Assembly (NCBI GenBank): GCA_003157225.1
Contig: PMIZ01000288.1
Span: forward strand, 1 to 5,964
DNA length: 5,964 bases
From: Actinomycetota bacterium
Lineage (GTDB): Bacteria; Actinomycetota; Thermoleophilia; RBG-16-64-13
Reading direction: 5' to 3'
Under the pieces are notes generated by a model. That model was given only the letters and a program-made list of their open reading frames with translations, did not search any database and had not been told where the DNA came from. Made by a program: the position numbers and the translations under genes. Shown one piece after another: positions 1 to 5,719 of the stretch; position 1 is the stretch's first letter, and every line of letters begins with the position of its first letter.

Positions 1-459
1 CGGGTCGCGCTTCACGGCGTGGTTGAGGTCGGGGAACTTGAGCGGATCCCGGAAGAAGAAGACCGGGGTGTTGTTGCCCACCAGGTCCCAGTTGCCTTCC
101 TCGGTATACATTTTGACGGCGAAGCCGCGGATATCGCGCTCGGCGTCGGCGGCCCCCCGCTCACCGGCCACGGTGGAGAAGCGGACGAACAGGTCGGTCT
201 TCTTGCCGACCTTCGAGAAGACCTTGGCCCTCGCGTACCGGGTAATGTCGTGGGTCACGGTGAAGGTGCCGAAGGCGCCGGATCCCTTGGCGTGCATCCT
301 CCGCTCGGGAATGACTTCGCGGTCGAAATTGGCCAGTTTCTCCAGGTACCAGACATCCTGAAGCAGCATGGGGCCGCGCGGCCCGGCGGTGAGCACGTCC
401 TGGTTGTTCGGCACAGGCGCGCCGAAGTTGGTCGTGAGCTTCTTCTCCGAGTCGCTCAC
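1..459 (-). CDS. katA: Monofunctional haem catalase, N-terminal 153 residues (runs off the window)
   Basis: Haem catalase that converts hydrogen peroxide to water and oxygen in the cytoplasm. The 153 codons read without interruption to base 1, about the first third of a typical 480-residue clade-3 enzyme. The N-terminus has the usual start of the family ([12 protein letters not shown] at 9-20, then [10 protein letters not shown]). The catalytic histidine is H56 in [12 protein letters not shown], and the distal-pocket asparagine is N129 in [15 protein letters not shown]. Their spacing of 73 residues equals that of H75 and N148 in human catalase. The haem-binding tyrosine would lie outside the window. 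The start is GTG at 459-457, chosen because AAAGGAGG (473-466) lies 6 bases upstream and the protein then begins at the family's usual position. The gene is preceded by 181 bp of non-coding DNA with a possible promoter and inverted repeat. Nothing suggests damage in the visible part. Confidence 0.96.
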   Translation of the reverse strand, partial: MSDSEKKLTTNFGAPVPNNQDVLTAGPRGPMLLQDVWYLEKLANFDREVIPERRMHAKGSGAFGTFTVTHDITRYARAKVFSKVGKKTDLFVRFSTVAGERGAADAERDIRGFAVKMYTEEGNWDLVGNNTPVFFFRDPLKFPDLNHAVKRDP

Positions 460-465
460 TACTCT

Positions 466-473
466 CCTCCTTT
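466..473 (-). promoter_or_regulatory. Shine-Dalgarno site of the catalase gene
   Basis: On the minus strand this reads AAAGGAGG, nearly a perfect match to the 16S rRNA anti-SD sequence. It sits 6 bases before the GTG start at 459 and decides that non-ATG start. Confidence 0.85.
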
Positions 474-497
474 CGCCGCTTGTCGGAGCAGTCCTTA

Positions 498-526
498 GAT
501 ATACCCCGAAACTGGATTTCGATGCA
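498..526 (-). promoter_or_regulatory. Possible catalase promoter
   Basis: On the minus strand TATATC (503-498) is the best -10-like hexamer in an otherwise GC-rich gap. With a 17-base spacer the -35 position (526-521) reads TGCATC, which is a poor match. Transcription would begin near 491 and give a leader of about 30 bases with the strong SD. This is tentative because only the -10 half is supported. Confidence 0.3.
507..521. repeat. Short perfect inverted repeat upstream of the catalase gene, possible operator
   Basis: CGAAA (507-511) and TTTCG (517-521) are perfect inverted arms around the 5-base centre CTGGA. The repeat fills the spacer of the candidate catalase promoter, where a bound repressor would block RNA polymerase. 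It does not look like the AT-rich PerR or Fur boxes, so no regulator can be named. Confidence 0.35.
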
Positions 527-577
527 CTCGTAAGGTGTGAGGGCGCTCGCGAGGGGGACTACCCGAGTTGTGTCGGT

Positions 578-593
578 GGCGCGGCCTCGCGCC
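578..593. repeat. GC-rich hairpin in the gap between the cysteine-rich gene and the catalase gene
   Basis: GGCGCG (578-583) and CGCGCC (588-593) form a perfect 6-bp stem with a 4-base loop. A further CGG/CCG pair (574-576 and 598-600) could extend it across a bulge. It lies about 50 bases past the stop of the gene ending at 641, where a terminator could be. No T-run follows on either strand, so it is not a standard intrinsic terminator. The rest of the gap 460-640 shows only the catalase SD, the possible promoter and a short palindrome (CTCGCGAG, 546-553). Confidence 0.3.
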
Positions 594-640
594 GCTGCCG
601 AAGGTCGCTGCAACTGGAGGTGGGTGGTGGCTGGGGGTAG

Positions 641-964
641 CTACAAAGACAAGCTAGCCGAAGACTGCGACTCCGTTCGCTTCCACTCCTCCAGGGCGGC
701 CTGATTGGGCAGCGGCAACGACTTGGCGCCTGCTATCTGGCAGCAGCGCTCATAGACGCAGTCGATCTCGTGCTTGCAGTCCCCCGAGGACACCTCGAAG
801 GGGGAGTGGCAATATCGGCAGCATAGGGTGTGAAGATCCCACCAGGGCATCTTCGTCAGACGCTCGATCACCGAGCGCATGCGTCGCCAGTCATAGCACA
901 GGGTCTCCACATTGGCGGAGAGCTTGTCCACCTCTCGCGCCTTTGGCACTCCATCCTCGAACAC
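641..964 (-). CDS. Small cysteine-rich protein of unknown function, possibly metal binding
   Basis: A 107-residue protein I do not recognise. Residues 10-40 look helical and charged. The core at 48-75 carries seven cysteines in the order CC-x2-C (48, 49, 52), C63, C69 and CC (74, 75), with H53 and H65 between them. An eighth cysteine is C23. This density suggests a zinc- or iron-binding fold, or disulphides if exported, but no signal peptide or membrane segment is visible. The tail (97-107) is rich in serine. The GTG start at 964 was chosen over an ATG at 1078 because AAAAGGAG (978-971) sits 6 bases before it, and because the ATG would place the nested hairpin (979-1027) inside the coding region. 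The gene follows the HD-GYP gene on the same strand by 88 bases. Coding status rests on the SD and the protein-like cysteine pattern. Confidence 0.7.
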   Translation of the reverse strand: MFEDGVPKAREVDKLSANVETLCYDWRRMRSVIERLTKMPWWDLHTLCCRYCHSPFEVSSGDCKHEIDCVYERCCQIAGAKSLPLPNQAALEEWKRTESQSSASLSL

Positions 965-970
965 GCCTCG

Positions 971-978
971 CTCCTTTT
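971..978 (-). promoter_or_regulatory. Shine-Dalgarno site of the cysteine-rich gene
   Basis: AAAAGGAG on the minus strand lies 6 bases before the GTG at 964. It directly abuts the closing arm of the nested hairpin at 979-1027, so folding of that hairpin could influence ribosome access. Confidence 0.7.
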
Positions 979-1027
979 GGCGACACCATCTTGCCGAACC
1001 CAGTGCTATGTATCGGCAGGAGTCGCC
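979..1027 (-). promoter_or_regulatory. Nested hairpin in the leader of the cysteine-rich gene
   Basis: In the minus-strand transcript GGCGAC (1027-1022) pairs perfectly with GUCGCC (984-979). Inside it UGCCGA (1018-1013) pairs perfectly with UCGGCA (997-992). The two 6-bp helices are separated by an internal loop of 3 and 7 bases and capped by a 15-base loop (1012-998). The structure fills much of the 88-base gap after the HD-GYP gene and ends exactly at the SD. No U-run follows, so it is better read as a leader structure, processing site or attenuator than as an intrinsic terminator. Confidence 0.5.
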
Positions 1028-1052
1028 GCCGAGCTGAGAGCCCGTTGTGGCG

Positions 1053-2135
1053 TCAGTGGAGGGATGGTTCGTTCGCAATGGACGGGAGCACGCTCTGGTC
1101 GTTCAGTCGGAGCAAGGCATCGACCACCTGCGGGTCGAACTGCTGTCCACGCTGTGCCTCGATCTCCGCTAGGGCGTCCGGCATGCTCCAAGCCTCCTTG
1201 TAGGGGCGTTCGTGGATCAATGCGTCGAAGGCGTCGGCCACCGAGACGATGCGGGCGGTGAGAGGGATCTCGTCCGCTCGAAGTCCACAGGGGTAGCCGC
1301 GACCGTCCCAGCGCTCGTGGTGAAAGAGAGCGATCTCCTCGGCCATCTGCACCAGCTCAGAGGTGCCCCCGCTGAGCAGCCGTGCGCCGTCGGCGGAGTG
1401 TTTGCGCATGATCTCGCGCTCCCTATCGTCGAACGGCCCCGGCTTGAGCAGGATGGCATCCGCCACCGCCACCTTGCCCAGGTCGTGAAGGGGCGCTGTG
1501 CGGACGAGAAGGTCGATGCGGTCACGAGCAAGGCCCAGTTCCTGCGCGAGCAGTCCGCAGACCTTCGCCACTCGGTCGGTGTGCCGTCCGGTGGCGTCGT
1601 CGCGGCACTCCGCCACCCGGCCCAGCCGGTCCAGGATCTCCGCATGGGCTTGCTCCAGCTCCGCGGTGCGGCGTCTGACCATGTCCTCGAGCACCCCCCG
1701 GTCTTCGTTGATCCGAAGGGACATGAACCGGGTCTCGAGCAGGGAGCGCACATGCGCGAGAAACACCTTCATGTCGATGGGCTTGGTGAGGAAGTGGTTG
1801 GCGCCAGCCTGCAGGGCCTGAAGCCGTGTTTCGGCCTCCGAGAGCCCGCTCACCATGAGTACCGGCAGGAACGTGTCCGACGTCAGACGCTGGCTGAAGT
1901 TGCTGAGGAAGTCGTATCCAGACATGCCGGGCATGTTGATGTCGAGCACGATGAGGTCGGGGGTATCGGAATCGAGGTGGGCAAGAGCTTGGACAGAATC
2001 CGTGAACCCCAGCACGTTGACGTAGCCGTTGGCCTGAAGCGCGCGAGTGAGCAAGCGAACGATGCTCGGTTCATCGTCAACGATGAGGATGCTCGCGTCT
2101 GCGTGAGGCAGTTCAGTCATTTGCGTCAAGGCCAT
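1053..2135 (-). CDS. Response regulator with receiver and HD-GYP domains (RpfG type), probable cyclic-di-GMP phosphodiesterase
   Basis: A 360-residue cytoplasmic regulator predicted to hydrolyse cyclic-di-GMP when its receiver is phosphorylated by a sensor kinase. The receiver (about 14-132) is complete: acidic pair D20/D21, phosphoacceptor D65 in IVLDINMPGMSG, S96 and K118. A charged helical linker (about 133-175) resembles the coiled coils that join such domains. The HD-GYP domain (about 165-345) has H185, HDLGK with H217/D218 and K221, H246, HHERWDGRGYP with H272/H273, and D301. The position that is glutamate in three-metal enzymes is A181, which suggests a two-metal site. ATG at 2135 was chosen because AGAGG (2147-2143) lies 7 bases upstream; a second ATG at 2120 has no good SD. 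The start overlaps the preceding half-receiver gene by 23 bases, so the two are probably translationally coupled. No kinase is present in the window. Confidence 0.95.
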   Translation of the reverse strand: MALTQMTELPHADASILIVDDEPSIVRLLTRALQANGYVNVLGFTDSVQALAHLDSDTPDLIVLDINMPGMSGYDFLSNFSQRLTSDTFLPVLMVSGLSEAETRLQALQAGANHFLTKPIDMKVFLAHVRSLLETRFMSLRINEDRGVLEDMVRRRTAELEQAHAEILDRLGRVAECRDDATGRHTDRVAKVCGLLAQELGLARDRIDLLVRTAPLHDLGKVAVADAILLKPGPFDDREREIMRKHSADGARLLSGGTSELVQMAEEIALFHHERWDGRGYPCGLRADEIPLTARIVSVADAFDALIHERPYKEAWSMPDALAEIEAQRGQQFDPQVVDALLRLNDQSVLPSIANEPSLH

Positions 2136-2394
2136 CCCTTATCCTCTGGGTCAGGTTATCCGCGGTGAAGGGCTTCTCTAGGTAGTCGGTCCCCTCTTCC
2201 AGCCGGCCCGTCTTTTCAATCGTATCGCGAGAACAGGCCGACATGTAGATCACCGGCACACCTGGGCGCAGCTGCGCCGCTCGCTGAGCCGAACGCTCGT
2301 CGCGGACCTCGGCGGGCGACGCGATTTCGTCGGACGACGTCGCCAACCCGCCCTCGTTCTCCCAATCCTCACCGTGGCCGGCCGTGGAAAGCAT
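2113..2394 (-). CDS. Truncated receiver-domain protein lacking the phosphorylation site
   Basis: A 93-residue product. Residues 43-90 match the C-terminal half of receiver domains from hybrid histidine kinases: RPGVPVIYMSACS with S52, then GRLEEGTDYLEKPFTADNL with conserved K74 and the last helix. The first 42 residues are acidic and do not match the first half of the domain. No paired acidic residues or phosphoacceptor aspartate can be placed there, and the other two frames of the strand do not supply them. An in-frame TAG lies 15 codons upstream of the ATG, so the piece is not the end of a longer open frame. The SD is weak (GAGG at 2408-2405, 10 bases away). Its end overlaps the HD-GYP gene. 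It may be a decayed remnant of a hybrid kinase or a retained small partner; I favour the remnant, kept because it is coupled to the next gene. Confidence 0.6.
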   Translation of the reverse strand: MLSTAGHGEDWENEGGLATSSDEIASPAEVRDERSAQRAAQLRPGVPVIYMSACSRDTIEKTGRLEEGTDYLEKPFTADNLTQRIRDGLDAND

Positions 2395-2432
2395 CAGTGG
2401 CCATCCTCGAATCCGGGTCTGAACACATCTCT

Positions 2433-2438
2433 ATCATA
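2433..2438 (-). promoter_or_regulatory. Candidate -10 element for the half-receiver and HD-GYP operon
   Basis: TATGAT on the minus strand matches five of six bases of the -10 consensus. It lies in the 76-base gap between the MFS stop and the half-receiver start, the only AT-richer stretch there. The best -35-like hexamer (TTGCCG) needs a long 19-base spacer. Transcription would begin about 32 bases before the ATG at 2394. Confidence 0.35.
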
Positions 2439-2470
2439 TCGTCTGCATAGCATGCATCGGCAAGTTTGAT

Positions 2471-3700
2471 CTACGGGATGATAAGCGCTCCAGCATCTGC
2501 GGCTTTGTCCGCCGCGACCCTCGCGGCGCATTTCTGTTTGACGGGGTCGAGGCGCAGCGTGACGAAGACCGAGATCACCGCGACTCCACAAGCGCCGTAG
2601 AAGGGGATCTGATAGCCGACATAGTTGAGGATGAAGCCTGCGGCCACGGGAACGACGATCGCCGCGGCGTGCTGCATGGTCACACCCATGGCCAAGCTGG
2701 GCGCCAGGTCGGCCTGGGTGGCGATCTTGCGCAGGTAGGTGGATGCACCGATGTAGGACAGGGGTGCGATGATCGCGTAGACGCAGTAGAAAACGCAGGC
2801 GGCCAGCACCGTGGGAGAAAGGGCGTATCCCACCAGCGCCACTATGTAGGCGACGTTGATCATCGAAAGAGACCGGCGTTCGCCTTGCCTGTCGATCATG
2901 CGCCCGAGGCGCGAGACGGTGATCATGCACCCGAACGTGACCGCCATCATCACAAGTGATATCTGGGCGACGTCCAGGCCGAAGTGGTTCACGAGCACCC
3001 ACAGACCGAACGAGAAGAACACCTGTTGGCGGGCCCCATCCAGGAACACCAGCAAGTAGTAGTAGCGGTAGTCCTTGCGGAAGACGATGGCCTGGCGTTT
3101 GGGGGCCGCCTGCCTAAGCTGGCCTTCGTGTAGGTGGGGGAAGCGGATGATAGCGAGAGCCCCCAGGAAGGCGACGAACCCCAGGATGACAAAAGTCGCC
3201 CGATACGAGAGGGCGTGAAAGTGGAACAAGAGGAAGATCATCAGCAGGGCCGCGAACGTGCCGACCTGGCCTACCGCCGATATGCGGCCGAGCACGGAGC
3301 CGCTCCGATTCTCGCTGGTCAGGCTCATGCCGAGGGAGACCTGGGTCTGCAGGACCGTGTGCAGGCCGAAGCTGGAGACGAGAGTCCACGGGATAACGGT
3401 CCAGAAGTTGTTCGCCAGGGAGTACAGACCGTACCCGAACGCGAGCACCACGAGAGCCCCGGCCGTGAGTTTCTGCAGAGAGACCCGGTAGAACAGAGCG
3501 GTCACGAAGATGAGGATGAAGCCGCCGAGTTCCCTGATGGCCGTGATATAGCCGAACTGCGGCCCGGACAGGTGAAGCACCTGGTCGAAGTAGTTAGTGA
3601 CGATGCTGCTCTGCGCGTTGACGGCGAAGCCAAAGGCGGCCGACATAGCTGCCAGCATGATGAACGCGCGCCCCACGGGGGTTCGCCATATCTTGGGCAT
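2471..3700 (-). CDS. Major facilitator superfamily (MFS) transporter
   Basis: A 409-residue inner-membrane permease, the normal length for a 12-helix MFS protein. Hydrophobic segments fall near 13-33, 50-70, 79-97, 101-121, 141-161, 167-186, 226-262 (two), 280-297, 299-317, 340-361 and 367-384. The central loop (about 187-215) is basic, as usual between the two six-helix halves. The loop SRLGRMIDRQGERR at 263-276 is the second-half copy of the MFS signature between helices 8 and 9. Substrate cannot be read from the sequence; family knowledge suggests proton-driven export or uptake of a small molecule. The start is ATG at 3700, with GGAG (3712-3709) 8 bases upstream. An ATG 42 codons earlier (3826) would add a non-hydrophobic extension, overlap the divergent gene and lose the leader hairpin. 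It diverges from two EamA exporters. Confidence 0.92.
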   Translation of the reverse strand: MPKIWRTPVGRAFIMLAAMSAAFGFAVNAQSSIVTNYFDQVLHLSGPQFGYITAIRELGGFILIFVTALFYRVSLQKLTAGALVVLAFGYGLYSLANNFWTVIPWTLVSSFGLHTVLQTQVSLGMSLTSENRSGSVLGRISAVGQVGTFAALLMIFLLFHFHALSYRATFVILGFVAFLGALAIIRFPHLHEGQLRQAAPKRQAIVFRKDYRYYYLLVFLDGARQQVFFSFGLWVLVNHFGLDVAQISLVMMAVTFGCMITVSRLGRMIDRQGERRSLSMINVAYIVALVGYALSPTVLAACVFYCVYAIIAPLSYIGASTYLRKIATQADLAPSLAMGVTMQHAAAIVVPVAAGFILNYVGYQIPFYGACGVAVISVFVTLRLDPVKQKCAARVAADKAADAGALIIP

Positions 3701-3722
3701 GGTCAAATCTCCATGTGGCGCA

Positions 3723-3761
3723 GCGGGGGATTCGCCGGCGGCGAGGGTCGCCAACCCCCGC
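3723..3761 (-). promoter_or_regulatory. Nested GC-rich hairpin in the MFS leader
   Basis: GCGGGGG (3723-3729) and CCCCCGC (3755-3761) are perfect 7-bp inverted arms. Within them GGCGA (3740-3744) and TCGCC (3748-3752) form a 5-bp stem with a 3-base loop. The structure ends about 10 bases before the MFS SD. The divergent gene seems to start transcription at 3825, downstream of this point, so the hairpin would occur only in the MFS transcript. I found no good -10/-35 pair for the MFS gene in the remaining gap. Confidence 0.5.
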
Positions 3762-3789
3762 AATTCCAGCGAGATACTACTACATCGGT

Positions 3790-3818
3790 TTGTCACAGGT
3801 GCGTCGGCCGTGTAACTT
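3790..3818 (+). promoter_or_regulatory. Promoter of the first EamA gene, predicting a leaderless mRNA
   Basis: TTGTCA (3790-3795) matches five of six -35 bases. After exactly 17 bases TAACTT (3813-3818) keeps the three most important -10 positions (T1, A2, T6). Transcription would then begin at or within a base of the ATG at 3825. No SD precedes that ATG, which agrees with leaderless translation. Confidence 0.5.
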
Positions 3819-3824
3819 CGTGGC

Positions 3825-4763
3825 ATGGATCCATCTTCCGACAGAGCATCGGCTCAGGGTGCAGTGCCGCCCGGCGCCGCCGCGTCCGCCGCGCCCGCGC
3901 GGCGCGATTCGGCGGCCGCGGTTCTGCTGGTCGTGGCGGTGGGCCTTCTCATGCAGGCAGGATCGGCCGTGGCAGTGAAGGTGATCAATTCCGTCGGAGT
4001 GGCAGAAGCTGTCTGGCTACGGACCGCGTTCGCGGCGGTCATCCTCGCGCTCGTGCGGCCTCGGTGGGTGCGCCTGCCTCGGGCCGGCGACCGTCTGCTG
4101 CTGCTCGCCCTCACCGTCAGTCTCGTGGCCATGAACTTCAGCTTCTACGAGGCCATCAGCCGCGCTCCGGTGGGGATAGTGGTGGCTGTGGAGTTCCTGG
4201 GGCCGCTCGGGGTCGCCATCGCAGGCTCCCGTCGGTTGCTGGACATCGTCTGGGTCGCGCTTGCCGGGCTGGGGGTCGCGCTGCTTGCTCGGCCGAGCGG
4301 CTCCTTCGGTCTGGCCGGACTCGGCTTTGCCCTGCTCGCCGCTTCGTGTTGGGCGGCGTTCATCGTCATCGCCAAGCGAACGGTGAGCCGTATGGAACCG
4401 CTGCGAGCGACCACTCTGATGCTTACCGGCGCGGCGATCATACTCACGCCGGTGTGGCTGGGCACGGGAGTCAGGATAGCGGGCCACGGCCGCGCGCTCC
4501 TCCTTGGGCTCGCCGTCGCGGTATTATCGTCGGCGCTGCCGTACTTTCTCGAGCTGGCGGCCATCAAGCGTGTTCGGGCCTCCACCTACGGCGTGCTCCT
4601 CAGCATCGAGCCCGCCATCGCGGCTCTCATGGGCTACCTCATCCTCTCGCAGCGCCTGGCGCATCGCGAGCTGACGGCCATCGTCGCCATAGTCGTGGCG
4701 GCGGGTGGCGCGAGCTTGGCCGGCGTTTCCACCGGACGCCCGAAGAAGGGAGGCGCATCGTGA
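3825..4763 (+). CDS. EamA/DMT-family exporter, RhtA-like
   Basis: A 312-residue inner-membrane protein of the drug/metabolite transporter superfamily with two EamA repeats (about 30-155 and 162-300) and ten hydrophobic segments. EFLGPLGVAIAG at 123-134 and SALPYFLELAAIKRV with GVLLSIEPAIAALMG at 236-270 resemble the RhtA branch, which exports threonine, homoserine and related amino acids. Substrate is inferred from this resemblance only. Residues 1-29 form an unusual alanine/proline-rich cytoplasmic extension. The ATG at 3825 is bounded upstream by an in-frame TAA at 3813-3815 with no other start codon between, so it is the earliest possible start. It lacks an SD and sits 7 bases after a -10 element, suggesting a leaderless transcript. 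A GTG at codon 14 is a weaker alternative. It overlaps the next exporter gene by four bases. Confidence 0.92.
   Translation: MDPSSDRASAQGAVPPGAAASAAPARRDSAAAVLLVVAVGLLMQAGSAVAVKVINSVGVAEAVWLRTAFAAVILALVRPRWVRLPRAGDRLLLLALTVSLVAMNFSFYEAISRAPVGIVVAVEFLGPLGVAIAGSRRLLDIVWVALAGLGVALLARPSGSFGLAGLGFALLAASCWAAFIVIAKRTVSRMEPLRATTLMLTGAAIILTPVWLGTGVRIAGHGRALLLGLAVAVLSSALPYFLELAAIKRVRASTYGVLLSIEPAIAALMGYLILSQRLAHRELTAIVAIVVAAGGASLAGVSTGRPKKGGAS
4748..4753 (+). promoter_or_regulatory. Shine-Dalgarno site of the second EamA gene
   Basis: GGGAGG lies inside the end of the first exporter gene, 6 bases before the GTG at 4760. It fixes the non-ATG start and supports coupled translation through the GTGA overlap. 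Confidence 0.85.
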
Positions 4764-5719
4764 ACGAGCCTTTGGTCGTGCCTCAGCAGGCTCCCAATCG
4801 CCGCGACTCCCGCCTGGCCGTGGCCGCCCTCGCGGGGCAATCTCTCTTTCTCGGATATAACTGGGTAGTGATGAAGATCGGCCTGAAGTACTCCGACCCC
4901 TGGCCTTTCACCGCTCTCCGGACAGGCCTGGGCGCGGTGGCCCTCTTCATCCTGCTGGTCGTTCTTCGACGTCCGCTCCGGCCCACGCAACCTCTGCGGA
5001 CCATGCTTCTCGGTCTGCTTCAGACGACGGGGATGATCGGCCTTCTCATGTGGGCGCTCCAGACCGGAGCGGCAGGCCGGGTGTCGGCCCTCGTCTACAC
5101 CATGCCGGTGTGGGCCCTTCTATTTGGGTGGGTCTTTCTCGGCGAGCAGGTGGTAGGCCTTCAATGGCTGGCCGCCGTCTTTGCACTCGCGGGTCTTATC
5201 CTGGTGCTCGATCCCCTGCACCTCGCGGGCACCTGGGAGAGCAAGCTGCTGGCCATCGGGTCCGGAATAGCCTGGGCGGCGAGCGCCGTCGTGGCGAAGT
5301 GGATCAACAAGAGGGGACCGGTGGACGTCATCAACCTCACTGCTTGGCAGATGCTGTACGGGAGCATCCCCATCATCCTGATCGCGGCGGTCGTTCCCTC
5401 GCGCCCGATCGAATGGACCGGCCATTTCATCGCCGCCTTGGCCTACAACGTCATTCCGGCGACGGCCGTCTCCTGGGTGCTCTGGCTCTTCGTGCTCAAG
5501 GCGTTCCGGACGGGTGTCGCGGGCATCAGCACACTCGCTACTCCGGTCATCGGCATTGCGTCGGCTGCCATCCAACTGGGTGAACGAGTGTCGCCGATGG
5601 AGGGAGTGGGGATGGGCTGCATACTGGGCGGTCTGCTGGTGCTCCTCGTCCGCGGGTTGCCACCCTATCTTTTGCCCTTCTCTACCAGACGAGCGAAGTG
5701 GGTGAAGGAGCGGTCGTAG
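4760..5719 (+). CDS. EamA/DMT-family transporter, second of the pair
   Basis: A 319-residue inner-membrane protein with two EamA repeats (about 18-150 and 162-298) and ten hydrophobic segments. It has the family's typical opening [11 protein letters not shown] (32-42) followed by [11 protein letters not shown] (49-59). The second repeat opens with [13 protein letters not shown] (169-181) and ends with [19 protein letters not shown] (261-279). It is clearly a different subfamily from its neighbour rather than a recent duplicate. Substrate is unknown; the family mostly exports amino acids, metabolites or drugs. The GTG start at 4760 overlaps the TGA of the preceding gene (GTGA) and has a strong SD 6 bases away, so the two are made from one message. 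The basic C-terminal tail (309-319) overlaps the convergent DUF6485 gene by 55 bases. No terminator is visible at the end. Confidence 0.93.
   Translation: MNEPLVVPQQAPNRRDSRLAVAALAGQSLFLGYNWVVMKIGLKYSDPWPFTALRTGLGAVALFILLVVLRRPLRPTQPLRTMLLGLLQTTGMIGLLMWALQTGAAGRVSALVYTMPVWALLFGWVFLGEQVVGLQWLAAVFALAGLILVLDPLHLAGTWESKLLAIGSGIAWAASAVVAKWINKRGPVDVINLTAWQMLYGSIPIILIAAVVPSRPIEWTGHFIAALAYNVIPATAVSWVLWLFVLKAFRTGVAGISTLATPVIGIASAAIQLGERVSPMEGVGMGCILGGLLVLLVRGLPPYLLPFSTRRAKWVKERS

Noticed and set aside
19..498. Plus-strand open frames opposite the catalase gene
   Set aside because: The minus strand encodes an unmistakable catalase with its catalytic residues.
578..593. GC-rich hairpin as an intrinsic terminator of the cysteine-rich gene
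   Set aside because: No T-run follows the stem on the minus strand, so only a hairpin is claimed.
641..1078. Longer version of the cysteine-rich protein starting at the ATG at 1078
   Set aside because: There is no SD before that ATG, it would overlap the HD-GYP stop, and it would turn the nested hairpin into coding sequence. The GTG at 964 has a strong SD.
1212..2168. A 318-codon plus-strand open frame opposite the HD-GYP gene
   Set aside because: It is a shadow of a strongly conserved minus-strand gene; its translation shows no recognisable domain, as is common opposite GC-rich genes.
2444..2456. Inverted repeat TGCAT-N3-ATGCA between the MFS and half-receiver genes
   Set aside because: The stem is only five weak base pairs with no T-run and no clear relation to a promoter; it may be chance.
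2394..3002. A 202-codon minus-strand open frame rich in Arg, His and Gly
   Set aside because: It is a frame shadow of the MFS gene with no hydrophobic segments or family motifs.
3740..3752. Resemblance between the MFS leader stem and the leader stem at 979-1027 (both contain GGCGAC and GCC)
   Set aside because: The shared bases are few and GC-rich, the arm lengths and loops differ, and no common motif could be supported.
3134..5719. An 861-codon plus-strand open frame
   Set aside because: Its first part is antisense to the MFS gene and then runs out of frame through the first EamA gene, with a charged, low-complexity translation. Only the part from 4760 is a real protein.
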